Shown here piece by piece: positions 12,201-22,389 of a DNA stretch of 64,000 nt. Source of the stretch: Diphasiastrum complanatum (lineage: Eukaryota > Streptophyta > Lycopodiopsida > Lycopodiales > Lycopodiaceae); the NCBI GenBank assembly GCA_029204225.1, contig CM055100.1:30630149-30694148 (forward strand). Direction: 5' to 3'. The notes under the pieces were generated by a model that was not told the origin of the DNA, searched no databases, and saw only the letters and a list, made by a program, of their open reading frames with translations. Numbering within the stretch: position 1 is the stretch's first letter; each line of letters opens with the position of its first letter. A program made the position numbers and the translations under genes.

Positions 12201-15041
12201 CTTATCTGATATTCTAGAGATTCACGGATCATCTAGCTGTCCTATAATCACTATAGGATATTATCTCTTGTTCCCATACTTTGGAGAATTTCTTTATTTG
12301 GATGACTGGCATGCCTATCAAATGGATATCCAAATCCACACCTGATCTTGTGATCCAAGCAGAAGAATTAACATGGTTCCTCATTACATTCTGATCTTTT
12401 CTAGTTAATGATAAGTTTCGAATCCCACTGGATCCAAGAGCATTAACTCTAGGGACAAGCTTCTATCAATTAACAGATCCAATGTAATCCATGTATCAGA
12501 TTCCTCTTTTAACATCACAATTGAAATCCAAAACTGTGGATAACTCAATGGTTACAAAGATATAAGTTATGAATTCAACTAAATGAATCCTACCCAGGAA
12601 ATTAATATCCAGTATTAAGCAACTATTTACTGGGATTACTAAAATCCTAATTGCAAAATACATTTTTCGATCACACTTACTACCACTGATGTCCACTCTT
12701 TTTCCCTCAGAATTTTCAGTTCCCTGAAAATTCTTCAGTTAAGGTATCAAGAAGATGTAACGACATTAGTAAATGTTTAAAAAATCAATTACTGTAGGAA
12801 AAAGTCAGAAACAATTTCATTCCTATTATATACCTGGGTTGAATAATTGATACATAAAAAATCATCTACTAGTATGTGAAACAATACTAGTCTGATCTTT
12901 TGAATATAATTCACCATAGGATTTTACTGGAAATGAAACCAGTTTTACTTTTGATCAGTTCCTATTATTACGTTTTTTCCAATAAAATTGGACTGTTTGT
13001 CCTTTTTACTTACTGGCTTAATAATTACTTCGTTAAATTTATCTGTAATTAATGAGAAATAAGATTTGGATTCGGGTACTTTCTCCACGGTATTCACCCC
13101 AAAATAATATTGTTGAATAAAGAAATACCTCCAAATACTATGAATTTTTCACCATTAATTATTTAACAAGTATCTCAAAAGCTTTGGTTTGTTATATCTT
13201 AATGACCAAAATCATCAAAACCACAATAACCAACTGATCGGTGTTCTACCGATTTGAAAAGGAGAAAACCAAAAAAAACCACAATTTAACTCCATTTACT
13301 GGGAGTAACAATACTTCAGAGTTTAATTGGTTTAAATAGCACCGTACCAAGGAATCAAATTCCTAAACTGGGTATATGCCTAAGAATAGTACCACTCCCT
13401 TCCTTCCGTCAAGATTGGCTTAAAAAAATTCATTTCCAAAACCGATTATTACAGCTTAACCAAAGGCCCAACGGTACTAAAATTCCCAAAATAAACTGGC
13501 TTAGCAAAGATATTAGAGTGATAAAGTCCGAAAACATGTGTATTGTTCCTAGATAAAGGAAATTCAAATTCCTTCAGCTCCCGTTACAAGCAACAATCCA
13601 ACTCAAAGTTACCACATGTCCAAAATTTTTCTCAAGCCTTGATCAACAGGCATGCATTAGCACTGATGTAGATAGTCACCCAATTCTTTGAATTGTCGAC
13701 CACTCACTACGCATCAGAACGACTTTAGTCACCTTGCCCATCATTCCAAAAGCCCAAAAAAGTAAGGTCTTTGAGTGTGTTTTTTTAATCAAAGAACACC
13801 ACACATGACCTTAAAACTTTTACAAGGGTTACAAGTTCAATTAACCTTAAAGGTTTCTCTTCAAACAAACAAAGTTTGATTCCATTTCTCTGGCGGCTAC
13901 AGCCGCGATGGCAGCTCGAGTTCTTCACAAAACAGGTTGCGCACCCCTCCTCTCTTCACTAAACGAAAAAGCTTCTTCCAACCACAGGACGACGGACTTC
14001 CTTGCTGACAATCAATCTAGCAAAGGGAGGGAAGGAGTTTCCATCGAATCAGTCACCAAATAGCGGCCATCCATCAGTAATCTTTTACAGATACTTTTAC
14101 AGCAATCGATTCTTGAAACCTTCCGATAGAAGTGGCTGCCAAAGAAGCGACCACATTCTTTTTTTTCTTCCCCTGGCCCCAAATCCCTGTCAGACTACTG
14201 TCTGTGAACTGATTTGTAGGGCGGAAGACACTTTTACAGGGCTTTCTACTGCCAAGGTTAAAGGATCCAGATTGCTAATGGACAACAAGTATTGGAAAAC
14301 ACACATGAGCAATCAATTGCAAGGAAAAAAAAGGATCAGGGTTTCTGATATTCAGAAACCATTCATTCCCTTGGTTTCATTATTGCTCATTAGGTTCAAT
14401 AACAGGTTACTATTCCTTCTAGGATCAACAAGCTTCCTCAGGGAAATAGGTTTATCTCTTTCATAAAGCAGACCAGTATTCTGTTCAACCAATAATTAGG
14501 ACAGCAACTGCCATCAACGTTCTTGAAACATGCAGGTTAACAAGAGGATTACCAGCAAAAGCACTAATCCTCACATGCATTTACTGGAATCATGTTCTTA
14601 ATTATTAACAATCCATACAAGCTGGATAAATTGATTTGATTCAATCTATCTATGAATAAAACTAGGAACACATTTCAGAACCTTATGGGTTATGCTTGCA
14701 TCCCAATTATTAACCAAACAGAATATAGCCATGAAACAAGCAACTGGATCCATTCAACAGATCCTTCTACATCACTTGAAAGCTTTATCAAGAAAACTGG
14801 AAATACTAATCAATTCATACTAATTCTTATCGGAATCATTCCCATAAAAGAGCTTACTATCAACAATTCTGAAGAACTTGCTTCAAAACTGGAATTAGGG
14901 AATCCATAACCACACTTCTCTTGAGAATTCAGCACTCCAAAATCTGGGATGTAAATCCAAGCGCTTCCACCTTCCAAGTCCGATGTAGAGCTTGCTTCCA
15001 CTCCTATCCAAGACCGCATCTTAGCCAGACTCTGATACCAA
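9223..15041 (-). repeat. LARD interior, non-coding
   Basis: AT-rich throughout, with only short open frames on both strands that show no family motif. Positions 9223-11150 and 12970-13280 recur at 24392-26580, and 9223-10375 recurs inverted at 26600-27799. Conservation between copies follows nucleotide sequence without reading-frame constraint, which supports a non-coding element. Confidence 0.8.
15024..15041 (-). other. LARD primer binding site (tRNA-iMet)
   Basis: On the minus strand TTGGTATCAGAGTCTGGC follows the LTR end directly. TGGTATCAGAG is the standard plant initiator-methionine tRNA primer match. It fixes the minus orientation and LTR boundary. Confidence 0.9.
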
Positions 15042-15519
15042 TATAAAGACCCCAAAGGATTGCCTCTAAGATGAGGATAGGAGAACACAATAAGAGAGAC
15101 TATGGAGCCAAACCGCCCAACCAATCCTAGGTCAAAACTAGATCTAGCCCCCAAGCCATGCCATGTGAAGCAAGAAGAGAAGAGAGAAATTGGTAACCTA
15201 AACCCAATATGTCGACAGGAGAATCCCCACCTCATTATATAGAGAGTAGAGTCTTGTGCATGAAACCATGCAATCTCCATGCAGGTCAAGTATAAATAGA
15301 TCACATCTCTTCATGCAGTCCTCCTGCCTATATCCGTCACACAGACATGCAATACTCCATATGTTTCAATTAGAGTGTCTGGGTCATCTCAAGGTAATTA
15401 GTCACAAACAGGCCTCAACATGGAATTAAATCTCGGCGTGACCAATAATCTCGAACACTGGTGGGCCGGTCTACCATATTAGGACTATTCCAGGTCCTTA
15501 ACCAAATATGGCCATAACA
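15042..15519 (-). repeat. 5' LTR of the LARD
   Basis: 478 bp, the same length as its partner at 8745-9222. The inner edge is set by the primer site and the outer edge by the AAAAG target duplication. Confidence 0.93.
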
Positions 15520-15524
15520 AAAAG

Positions 15525-16930
15525 TTAGCTGAAGTTGGTGGTAGTCAAAAGTGGAGGCAGATTCGATGAATGGAAAGTCAGAAATCTGGCACAGATGCCT
15601 GATGGATGGATCTTGGAAAATGGCATTATAATGTGCCAAGGTCGCGTTATAGCAGACGATGAACGTGGCTGGATGATATTATAGGCGAGACGAAGGGCGT
15701 CAGAAAGTGCGGCGGTGGTGGTTTGGCAATGCTTAATATGTTTGCGAGGGCGTTAGAAGGTTTCTTTGATCCTGTTGGCTTGTACTCTGACGCATACCGT
15801 ACCTGCTGGTGTTGTGAAGGTGAAGGGATAAATGGAGGTGGAAGAGGGGGGATTGATGCATATGATCTTGCTCCAATTGGAAGTGTCAATCTTGCGGAAA
15901 ATCAATGATGACACAAAGGCCTGCTACAAATCGAAACGAAGGACTCCCGCAAACATCGCAAAAATAGCTAAAATCCTTAACTCGAATAAAGCCAGTAAGA
16001 ACGACAAAAACAAATATATTCTTATTGGCCTCTGATGCAATCTGATAAATATGAATGAGATCCGAATTAGAGAGGGGGGAAGCCAGGAAAGGCAGAGAGA
16101 AATAATAAAAAACTAGTATAATCAAATATTGGAAAATAAAAGGTAAATTATTGTCTAGAGCAGTGGAAAACTCTAGAACGGCGTTGAACTGCTTCATGAT
16201 AATTCGCAATTGGCCTTTAGCTACCTTGAGTGCTTGTTCATCTTCTTGGAGTGTGGCACGTAGGGTTGCCAACTTCGTGTCCTTGGTATTGCGCATAGCG
16301 TCGTGAAGATTTTGCTAGTCCTGATAAGTTTGCAGCACTCATTTGGAATGGTCCTTGTAATACTCAGCACATTTCTTTTGCAGCTTTTGGGCGGCCGATG
16401 GTTCTTCTTCTACAGTCGCTACCATTTGATCGAGGGCAGCCTAGATGGCCTACACCTGCTGATCTGCTTGTTGGACTTTCAAATCCAGGGTCGTTTGTTG
16501 AGTTTTGAAGCTGGCCTGGGCCCACTGATTTCTGTTTGCTCCTTCAAGACATTACGCTGTCCAATTGGCAGACGTAATCCTTGAGGGATCTCTCAGAGGC
16601 TCTGAGAGATTCTCATTCTTCTTTCAGCACAGTCTATCTCATTACTAGGTGCTGGCGATCTAATTGATAAGTTTGTCGTGCAGTCTTCTCTTGAAGGATC
16701 TGGGCCTGGAGTGTGGCCACATGGTATTGGTGAAATTGAACTGCTTGCTCGGCTTTCTTGAGATGGCCTGTCAACTGATGGACCTCTTTCCTCTCTCTTT
16801 CTCTCTCTTGGTTCAGCCACGCAACCTGATCAGTCAAGGCCTACAATGTTTGCCCTGCCACCAATTGGCCGCAAGATTGTTCAATAGCTCTTTTAGAGAG
16901 CATCTGGTGGAGTTGTTGCTGAAGGCCCAT
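15525..16930 (-). pseudogene. Unrecognised decayed minus-strand coding region with a coiled coil
   Basis: Minus-strand frames at 16837-16634 encode a heptad-rich, Glu/Gln/Lys/His-rich stretch predicted by eye to form a coiled coil (LNQERERERKEVHQL followed by HLKKAEQAV). 16296-15886 and 15889-15647 give further coding-like pieces, the last Pro/Ser-rich, and 15639-15525 continues to the LARD insertion point. Stops and frameshifts are frequent and part of 15910-16160 looks non-coding, possibly an intron. No family was recognised. It is likely the upstream part of the region continuing at 8739-7449. Confidence 0.35.
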
Positions 16931-16965
16931 TAAGGCGGTCCCCAACAACCCAGTGTCTGAGTATC

Positions 16966-17337
16966 CTAGCTGGCCGATGGCGGTAGAGTTATGATGGGCA
17001 GTGGGAGAGGTGGTAGTAACAAAGATGGTGGTGATAGAGTTATAATGGGTGGTGGGAGAGGTGTGGTAAAAGAGATGGTGGTGATTGGCGGAACAATGGC
17101 GATGGAAACAGTGGCAACAATAGGAGTGACGATGGAGGTGATCAAAACATTGATGGTAGAAATGACTGTGGGGTGAATGGGAGACAAAATAGATGGAATA
17201 GAGACAGAGAGGGGGGATGAGGTGGCGATGGCAAGAGTGGTGATGGTGGGAACCGTGGAAGCTGCGATAGTGGTGGAAACGGGAGAAGATGCAATTGGAC
17301 GGACAAAGCTATGCACAGGGGACATGATATGGATCAT
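16966..17337 (-). other. Low-complexity Ser/Thr/Ile/Pro-rich frame
   Basis: The plus strand is a GGTGGTGATGG-like purine-rich degenerate repeat. The 123-residue minus-strand frame is a product of that composition. It may be a linker of the flanking coding remnants but shows no domain. Confidence 0.3.
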
Positions 17338-17454
17338 CTAAGAGGAGCGGATGGGGCTGGTATGTGTGTTGGACTGGTGCGTGTGGGGCTGGTACGTGTC
17401 TGAGTGGATGGCATAGGAGAGGAGGTGAGGTAGACGATTGTTGGCCTGCCAACA

Positions 17455-17935
17455 ATTGCACGAGTGGATCCTATGAGGATAGGCAAAAGCTATGTCTGGC
17501 CTGGTACAGATCATGGTGTACATAAGAGATCCTATAATAGAATGGTAAGGATACTCACGCATTTGCTGCTCTCATGAATTGTTTGGGGACACTGGTCCTT
17601 TGACAATTTGAGTTCTGGTTCCATTGGTGAGAGAGCTAACTTGCAATTGATCAGATTATATCTGACTTAAATGTTGTAGATGTACCTCTGTTGTGTAATG
17701 TAGATCAACTTCTGTTTTCTGTCTCTGTGGATTTGTATACCAAGGCAAAAATGAGCTTCGCCCAGATTGGTCATGTCAAATTCAGAAGATAGCATTGTCT
17801 TCTCCTCTTTTATCAGATCGGTACTGTTGCTGAAAAGCAATGTATCATCCACGTATAATGTGATAATGATAAAAGACTGTCGCACTGCTTTGAAGTAAAC
17901 GTTTGAATCTGTGGCAGATGGAGAGGAGGGTGAAG
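17455..17935 (-). pseudogene. Ty1/copia RT fragment with intact YVDD
   Basis: Minus-strand frames encode the copia RT segment from DSNVYFK through the catalytic box (IITLYVDDTLLFS), LGEAHFCLGIQIHRDR, YITQQRYIYN, then after a frameshift PMEPELKLS and SLMYTMICTRPDIAFA. Both catalytic aspartates are present, unlike copy B at 2369-3545. The fragment begins abruptly at the DSNVYF codons, with unrelated sequence upstream, and ends within the conserved segment before RNase H. It has no LTRs of its own. Confidence 0.85.
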
Positions 17936-18140
17936 GCGTTCTTACACCTAGATGCTCTAGATGCGTGTAGGCGATGATGGTGATAAGACTACCGTAGGTG
18001 ATCCATGAGGAGTGCTTGAAAGCAGCCTGCAACTCCTTCATGAGAAACGAGGCCCAATCATAGACTGTGTTCGATCCTCCCATCATTGTCGTCATGACGA
18101 TGAACTGCTTGGACACATGAAGGAGACGATGGTTGCTCAC
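17936..18140 (-). pseudogene. Short unrecognised coding-like segment fused to the copia fragment
   Basis: The frame that enters the copia fragment continues upstream to 18140 and encodes about 68 residues (VYDWASFLMKEL, then YGSLITIIAYTHLEHLG) unlike copia. It looks like real coding sequence with balanced composition. It may be an exon piece of the same decayed gene as 15525-16930, joined to copia RT by insertion or recombination. Function unknown. Confidence 0.3.
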
Positions 18141-18249
18141 TATGATGGTGGCGACTAAAAAATCTATCGTGTCACGGAGATGTGGATTTCTTAGTCGTGA
18201 AATCAGGTACCCGTCGTTGGTTTTGGTTTTAGCCTCATCTAGTTCTGGA

Positions 18250-19265
18250 TTGAGAAATGTTGATATGTTAAATTTGGCGAGCGCGCGGGTGGCTGGTAGG
18301 TGGTCGGAGTGCGGAAGTGTGAGAGTTATTGAAATCAGCTGCTAGTTGAACGAGATCACATGGTCTTGCTCTTTGTAGGTGATAGTAAAAGTATTGGTGG
18401 CGAAAGTGGAAAACGCTTAATGTTGGGTCTTTCTGAAGTCGTGCATGCATTCGTTGAAGCTATGAGTTTCCGATTGCGTGGACTGCTTTGTAAGCTTTGC
18501 GACAAACCTCCAAAGCATTTTAAAAATACGAAAATGAGTTTTTGTCTGGCCTCACTGTTGCACACAAATAGTAATTTCTCTCATCCTTACTTCGTAAAAA
18601 AAAGTTTGATCTTAATTCTTCAATTTCTCTGATACTCAGCTTTTGCAAACAATAGGATGAGCAGCAAATAATATTCTGTACCTTTCGAATCTCAGATTTT
18701 GTAATCAACTGTTTTTGACGATTCGTTAAATCAGGTGAGCATCTCAATCTCTCCTATATTTTGCTTTTTGTTCGGAGTCTGATTTGAACCTGTGATAGAA
18801 CGTGTTGGAATTTCATGACTCAAAATTTTGGCTCCAACCTCAGGATGTTCTGGACCCTCAGAAGGCTCTAGATTTTCAACGAATATAGCCCTTTTAGATT
18901 TAACATGACGAACATCACTTTGAGAAGGTCTCCTATGAACATGAGAAAAGCTTGAAGTCACGGATCAACAGACTTACACGGATATGTTGATTTACTAGAA
19001 TCAGTAACTGAAGAGGAGGACGAGGTCGAAAGATTTGATACAAGCTGAGTTACAGATGTCATTTCTTGAAAAGTACTTGCTTGAGAAATTTCAGATAATG
19101 AACGAGTAAATGATGACGATGCCACATCATTTACAAAAACATGTTCAGATTCAGGAGTGGCTTTATAAAAAAAGCTTTCATTGGGAATGTCAGATGAAGA
19201 TGATGCACTTGTTGTAATATATTGAGTTACAACTACTGGAATAGAAGAGGTAGAACTACTTACAT
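18250..19265 (-). pseudogene. Decayed multi-exon gene, candidate transposase-like partner
   Basis: Read leftward, a Ser/Thr-rich exon (about 19265-18990) ends at a consensus donor GTAAGT. A short 45-base intron with a TTCATAG acceptor leads to a second exon (about 18944-18740) encoding KSKRAIFVENLEPSEGP and a frame then continuing as NRQKQLITKSEIRKVQNI. Further left (18560-18350) a broken frame contains a CRKAYKAVHAIGNS-like stretch. That resembles a short Cys-containing helical segment seen upstream of catalytic domains in several eukaryotic transposase families, but the match is from memory and weak. No catalytic domain is visible. The gene is divergent from the methyltransferase pseudogene at 19540. 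Confidence 0.3.
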
Positions 19266-19299
19266 TGTAACCGTTAAAAAGAAATTTTAACTATGTACT

Positions 19300-20275
19300 T
19301 ATGCTTAGCATAGACCCGTTAAAATAGTTAACACCACACTAAATGTGCTCCTCAAACTTAACTGCAACCTATGCTGGTCATAGAACAAATAAAAAGCTAT
19401 GCGAACCTCAATAGACGTATACAAAAAAAACAATGTGGTTAGAATTGAAAAATCCCGCCGGCTTCCTATGTTGAGCATAAGTTGTTACTAAAGACCCGAA
19501 CATAACCTATGCTTGCTGTTTGCAGTGGCCAAGTAATTTGTTTTGCTATGCTCGTCATGGAATGCTCTGGTCATAATATATGTTGTAATCCTTTTAAATT
19601 GTTTTTATCAGACTAAAATTTTGGACTCAATTTTAATACTCCCTAAATTTTTTGTTTCAAATAAAAGGCCAACCTGCTCAAGGTGCCTCAAAGTCAAAGA
19701 AAAAAGTTGTGAGCACTCAAACTATGAAGCCAATCCCTACAAAAATGGGAATATCAGAGTGGAAGAATATGCAAGGGATTAGCTCTTCAGAGCTAATAAT
19801 AAGTGTCCTTTCTAGAGTTGTCGATGGTCAACTTTCTCTGGCAGAAATGGAAAAAGAATTTCAAAGGCAATAGTCATAATCTAAATATTTATTTTCATGT
19901 TACCTTTTGTAATAAAGTGATTTTCATGATTTTGTTGGATTTTTAACAATTATACTTTTTAAATGCAGGCATAAATAATTTATGAAAGTTCAAAAAGCCG
20001 TCGGGACAGGGTTAAATTGTCAAGATTTCGAAGAGTGCCAGAGGCTTTATCCTCTGAGCAGCTGAAATAAATCTTTGAGTCCATTTTTTATTTTGTTTAG
20101 AGACATGATATTTATTTCACCCATGTCTAGCATAAGTGCTTATTAATTGTTTCTTTTTTTATTTATTTTATGTCTCCTATGCTAAGCATAGTTTTTTCTT
20201 TATTTAATTATTTCTTTTTGATACTTTAAGTCTTCTATTCTATTTTATATTTTGTGTCTCCCATGCTAAGCATAG
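19300..20275. repeat. Cluster of short CCTATGCTNAGCATAG-type palindromes
   Basis: Near-palindromic copies occur at about 19300-19313, 19369-19384, 19465-19480, 19545-19560, 20120-20135, 20176-20191 and 20260-20275, with partial copies at 19506 and 19562. The best copies read CCTATGCTAAGCATAG. They lie between the two divergent genes and in the introns of the methyltransferase pseudogene. I did not see the motif elsewhere in the window. Confidence 0.75.
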
Positions 20276-21470
20276 CTTTTTCTTTTTCAGTCTCCCGAAG
20301 ATAAGAAAAACAAAGTCCTTCTAGAGCAATTCAAGAGACATATTCTGAAGGCAAATGCAAAAAAAAGGGACAGGGAGAGATTGGCACGAGATGAGACCAT
20401 TGCGGAAGAGGATCCATTAGAGACCTACCTTCCCAAAAGTGTCGATGATCAACCATGCTTTTACTCGATTGAGGAGGGCGATTGCAGAGAAATTTCAATT
20501 TTTTTTAAAAAAAGGCCTTATACACTCTGCATCGCCGACCATATGGATTTCAGATGAAAGAATCATTAAATAATGATTCTCCTTTCAAATTCACTGAAAT
20601 CCGTAGTTTTATGCAGGGTTTTCTTGAAGTCACAACTTCTCCAATTTGGAGAGTTGTTATTTTTCATTCTTCTTGGCAGTCAGCTTCAGTACAAAAAGCT
20701 CTACTAACTTTCTATAATGCGAGAATAGAGAATGTTGTGTGATAAGTTTCAAAGTTCATGAATTATTAATTCGTATTTTTATTTTAAAGTTAAAATTTTA
20801 AACTTATTTTACTTGTATTGTTCCATGTCAGGTACAAGCCCAATGTCAGGAACTCGGGAGGAGCTCGACTTTGCAATGAAATAGAATACATAACCATCGA
20901 TTACTATTCTTTGGATGACAAGCGCTCGATGTTTCATTATAACACTTCCGGACTGACAAGTTTTGGAAACTTATTCCAGTATCCAGCCGTGACAAAAAAA
21001 TTAAAGAATCCAATGACGGGTTCCATGACTTGTCCCTACCAAAAGCCACAACAATTAATTAATCATTTAATTGATATTTTTTCTCACCCAGCTGATTGGG
21101 TTTTGGATTTATTTAGCGATAGCGGCACTACGAGCGCATGTGTTGTTCAGAAAGGCAGACATGTTGCAGCAGTAGATTTAGATACTAATTTAGTTGATTT
21201 TGTAAATTTCTTTCAGTTTTGTCAGATGAACTATCTGAGGTGGAAAAGAGTTTAGATAGCGAGGATACAATAATTCCCTTGTCCAAGGAACCTCAGCCTC
21301 CTGCTAGCGGAAAAGTAGGCGACACAAGAGAATTTCTTGATGTCTTGGTTCAAGATTACGATGTGGTTATGGTAGTCGAGGAAATTGTAGAAGAGGTGTC
21401 ACTTGAAAGTACAGTGGCTACTCAAGAAAAAGAAAAAGATGTAAATGACCTCGATGATTTTTGGGAATAA
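19540..21470 (+). pseudogene. Beta-class DNA N4-cytosine/N6-adenine methyltransferase pseudogene (multi-exon)
   Basis: Exon-like blocks: 19652-19873 (Lys-rich N-terminus and helical region), about 19990-20072, 20291-20738, 20832 to about 21200, and an acidic tail at about 21213-21470. The 20291 exon follows a TTTTTCAG acceptor and encodes EEGDCRE then KRPYTLCIAD, the entry to catalytic motif IV. Four bases are missing at 20539-20542, so the DPPY is lost and the frame shifts into YGF. A 93-base GT-AG intron (20739-20831) is in phase with the next exon, which carries YKPN, QKPQQLI, WVLDLFSDSGTTS (SAM motif I, 21106-21132) and HVAAVDLD. Motif IV before motif I is the beta-class order (PF01555). 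The first motif I glycine is Asp. These lesions make activity unlikely. This family is typical of bacteria and phages and rare in eukaryotes. Confidence 0.8.
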
Positions 21471-21479
21471 TTTTTTTTT

Positions 21480-22380
21480 TTTGTTTTAAAGAACAATTGC
21501 GTTTATATTTTTTGATGTATTGTGTTTTGAATTCTTTTTTATTGATTTAATATTCTTAAATTTGTTTTTTAACGATTTAAAATTAAGAATTTGAAATATT
21601 TTAAAAATTTAAACATTGATAATCATTACCAAAAATTAAAATTGTAACAATTTGTCAAGTTTATAATATTTTAATTTTAACTTTTGAAATTTCAAAAAAA
21701 AAAACTATAACTTTTGTTTTAAGTAAACAAAAAATGTTTTTTAGGTATGTTAGTGGTTATGTATCTAATGATTTTATTTTGAATAGTATTATTATTTAAT
21801 ATAAGCTAATTTTAAGTTATTTATGAAAATCTATTGACCAAATTTTTGTAGCTTGGATTATTTTCTTGCAAAATACAACATTTTTTTAACATTACAATAT
21901 ATTTATTTGAAGCATTTTTAATTTGGATACTTTTAAAAAAAAAATTTCAAATCTATCTAAGGGTCTCAGTTGGCAACTACCCTACGGGGCTTGATCTGTT
22001 ACTGGAAAGCTAATTAATCTAAAATCTACTCTAGCGGGTCGAATTTTTCAGATCTAATCAGATTTTCTAGATTTATCCTAGCTATCAGTCAGGGTTATCT
22101 AACTTGAAACTAACTAGGCTAGAAACCTTCTAGTCTAAAATGAATTTGTTAACAACTGACCTAACTAGTTAAGTAGATCTAATCTAATTTAACTATCTGA
22201 TCTACCTATCTAATTTACTTAGCTATCCTAGATCTAATCGGAATACTAAGAATTTAACTTCTAACTCCTACGGATCTAGATCTAACTACTGCTAAGATTT
22301 AACTAATCTATCCTACCATTTATCTTAGTCAAAAATCATCTAATCCTACAAGCTATTCTTTACCTAGGCTAGCTAATAGG
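21480..22380. other. AT-rich intergenic DNA with CTA/GATCTA-rich tract
   Basis: 21480-21950 is very AT-rich with poly(A/T) runs. 21960-22380 is a degenerate low-complexity tract rich in CTAATC, GATCTA and TAACTA words, just downstream of the minus-strand gypsy pol, where a 3' untranslated region or decayed LTR would be expected. No gene is visible. Confidence 0.5.
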
Positions 22381-22389
22381 GGTGTTGAC

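Larger units (their letters stand above)
8745..15519 (-). mobile_element. Complete non-coding LTR retrotransposon (LARD-like) with AAAAG target duplication
   Basis: Two 478-bp LTRs (8745-9222 and 15042-15519) flank 5.8 kb of mostly non-coding DNA. On the minus strand the LTR begins TGTTATGGCC and ends in TATA. A primer site TTGGTATCAGAGTCTGGC abuts the upstream LTR (15041-15024) and a polypurine tract GGAGGGAAGAA precedes the downstream LTR (9233-9223). AAAAG is repeated at 8740-8744 and 15520-15524, a 5-bp target duplication. The interior has no gag, protease, RT or integrase motif on either strand, so transposition would need proteins from a relative. The gypsy LTR at 40177-40665 shares the same termini, making that family a candidate helper. 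Confidence 0.92.

Noticed and set aside
14002-14466. 154-residue plus-strand frame in the LARD
   Set aside because: No motif, opposite to element orientation and without support from other copies; treated as chance.
15022-15041. Possible tRNA genes at TGGTATCAGAGC sites
   Set aside because: These are short primer-binding complements next to LTR ends; no cloverleaf can be formed from the surroundings.
20818-21255. Possible bacterial contamination because of the methyltransferase
   Set aside because: Phase-matched GT-AG intron, AT-rich plant-like introns and flanking plant retroelements argue against it.
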